Source: Pirellulaceae bacterium
Lineage (GTDB): Bacteria > Planctomycetota > Planctomycetia > Pirellulales > Pirellulaceae
Direction: 5' to 3'
Assembly: GCA_026004795.1 (NCBI GenBank)
Contig: BPJV01000009.1
Location: 1-64,000 of the forward strand
Length of the DNA stretch: 64,000 nucleotides
Below are positions 63,147 to 64,000 of the stretch, one piece after another. The position numbers and the translations under genes are program-made. Numbering within the stretch: the stretch's first letter is position 1; each line of letters starts with the position of its first letter. The notes under the pieces are model-generated. The model worked only from the letters and a program-made list of their open reading frames with translations, had not been told where the DNA came from and ran no database searches.

Positions 63147-64000
63147 CTACCCGTTGCCGGTGTCTCGTTCCTGTGGCGACTCCAGGGAACGGAGTTTCTC
63201 GCGTAGCGTTCCCCGATGGATGCCAAGCACGCGGGCGGCATGTACACGGTTGTTCCCCACGTGCTGCAGCACGGCCTGCAGAACGACCGGTTCGATCGTA
63301 CCATGTAACCGGCTGAGCAACGACTCAGGGTCTTCCGCTTCGAGCTGGGCTTCAATCCAGGCGCGGGCGGCCCGACGCAACTGCGCAGTGACCGACGGTT
63401 TTTGGGGACTGGACGAAGGGCCAGGAGCTTGAGGCGGAGGGAAATCGGCGATTTTCAGTGGGCGGCCGCGGGCCACAATCGCTGCTCGCTCCACTGCGTG
63501 CTTCAATTCTCGCACATTACCGTACCATGGACGCTTTCGTAGATGGTCCAATAGTTCGTCGTCGACATCGACCGCATGCGGATATCCAATGCGATGCAGA
63601 AAGTATTGCGTCAAGGGAAGGATGTCCTCCACCCGCTCCCGCAGCGGGGGTAGGTGAATATGCATCCCGTTGAGCCGATAAAACAGATCTTCGCGAAAAG
63701 TGCCTTCCTGCACACATTGGCCAAGATCTTTGTTAGTGGCGGCGAGGATGCGCACATCACAGTACAAGGGCTTGACATCACCCACTCGGAAAAACTCGCC
63801 CTTCTCCAGTACACGCAATAGTTTAGCCTGCATGCCCAGCGGAAGCTCCGCGATCTCGTCGAGCAACACCGTGCCACCGTCTGCTTTCTCGAACAATCCT
63901 GCCCGATGCTCCACCGCCCCGGTAAACGCTCCGCGCACGTGACCAAACAATTCGCTTTCGATGAGATTCTCATTCAACGCCACCGGCGCGATCGGATAAT
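63147..64000 (-). CDS. Sigma-54-dependent activator (NtrC type), partial
   Basis: The right 285 codons of an AAA+ activator; its 5' part lies beyond the window. It shows [20 protein letters not shown] with the GAFTGA loop that contacts sigma-54, then Walker B ([13 protein letters not shown]), ATNKDL and the sensor [35 protein letters not shown] is present, and the C-terminal Fis-type helix-turn-helix is [20 protein letters not shown]. The sensory N-terminus cannot be seen. It is a candidate activator for the sigma-54 promoter at 47423, but many others may exist in the genome. Confidence 0.93.
   Translation of the reverse strand, partial: YPIAPVALNENLIESELFGHVRGAFTGAVEHRAGLFEKADGGTVLLDEIAELPLGMQAKLLRVLEKGEFFRVGDVKPLYCDVRILAATNKDLGQCVQEGTFREDLFYRLNGMHIHLPPLRERVEDILPLTQYFLHRIGYPHAVDVDDELLDHLRKRPWYGNVRELKHAVERAAIVARGRPLKIADFPPPQAPGPSSSPQKPSVTAQLRRAARAWIEAQLEAEDPESLLSRLHGTIEPVVLQAVLQHVGNNRVHAARVLGIHRGTLREKLRSLESPQERDTGNG

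Noticed and set aside
1-64000. CRISPR array or cas genes
   Set aside because: No regularly spaced repeats and no Cas-like proteins were seen.

Overview
The window looks like a chromosomal segment of a planctomycete, most likely a Pirellula/Rhodopirellula-type member. This call rests on a cysteine- and YTV-rich cell-wall protein, two DUF1559 prepilin-like proteins, two FG-GAP/ASPIC-UnbV lipoproteins, sulfatases, abundant Cys-rich lipoproteins, and many clear Shine-Dalgarno sites. Genus and species cannot be read from the sequence.

Layout. 1-4027 (minus): a DAB-type inorganic carbon transporter, DabA followed by a NuoL/DabB-like membrane subunit that runs off the left edge. 4198-7269: a complete IS66-family element (TnpA/TnpB/TnpC, 22-bp perfect terminal inverted repeats). 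It abuts a 5'-truncated Lnt-like carbon-nitrogen hydrolase at 7273. 8121-13541 (plus): two GT39/PMT-like membrane glycosyltransferases with a DUF1559 prepilin-like gene packed between them, then an EamA-like permease. 13851-17596: a large GATase-like lipoprotein and an ABC ATPase. 18018-22032: serine acetyltransferase, a membrane metallophosphoesterase, and a PAS/GAF/receiver protein whose receiver has lost its phosphoacceptor. 22589-23959: the YTV cell-wall protein.

24355-36198 is the most unusual accessory block. It holds two sets of a paralogous seven-bladed FG-GAP/ASPIC lipoprotein plus a TPR lipoprotein. The first set carries a membrane protein. The second ends in a heptaheme c-type cytochrome fused to TPRs. 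Between them lies a DUF1559 gene with a small regulatory-like lipoprotein. I read the block as a cell-surface protein system with a redox component, which is an inference.

36371-45707: tRNA-Glu, an OleA-like thiolase, a sulfatase with an atypical active-site motif, tRNA-Cys, the oxidative pentose phosphate pair gnd-zwf, and a Bpt/Ate protein transferase coupled to a VWA protein. 46070-49959: a short DnaJ-like protein and a cluster of three Hsp20 genes. A textbook sigma-54 promoter precedes the cluster, with two inverted repeats upstream of it. A sigma-54 enhancer-binding protein (partial) sits at the right edge of the window.

50397-64000: M14 peptidase, DPP-IV-like S9 peptidase and RluA-type pseudouridine synthase in overlapping order; metF; an HPt/HD-GYP response-regulator pair; a second sulfatase; recA directly followed by a membrane HtrA-like protease; and the partial NtrC-type regulator.
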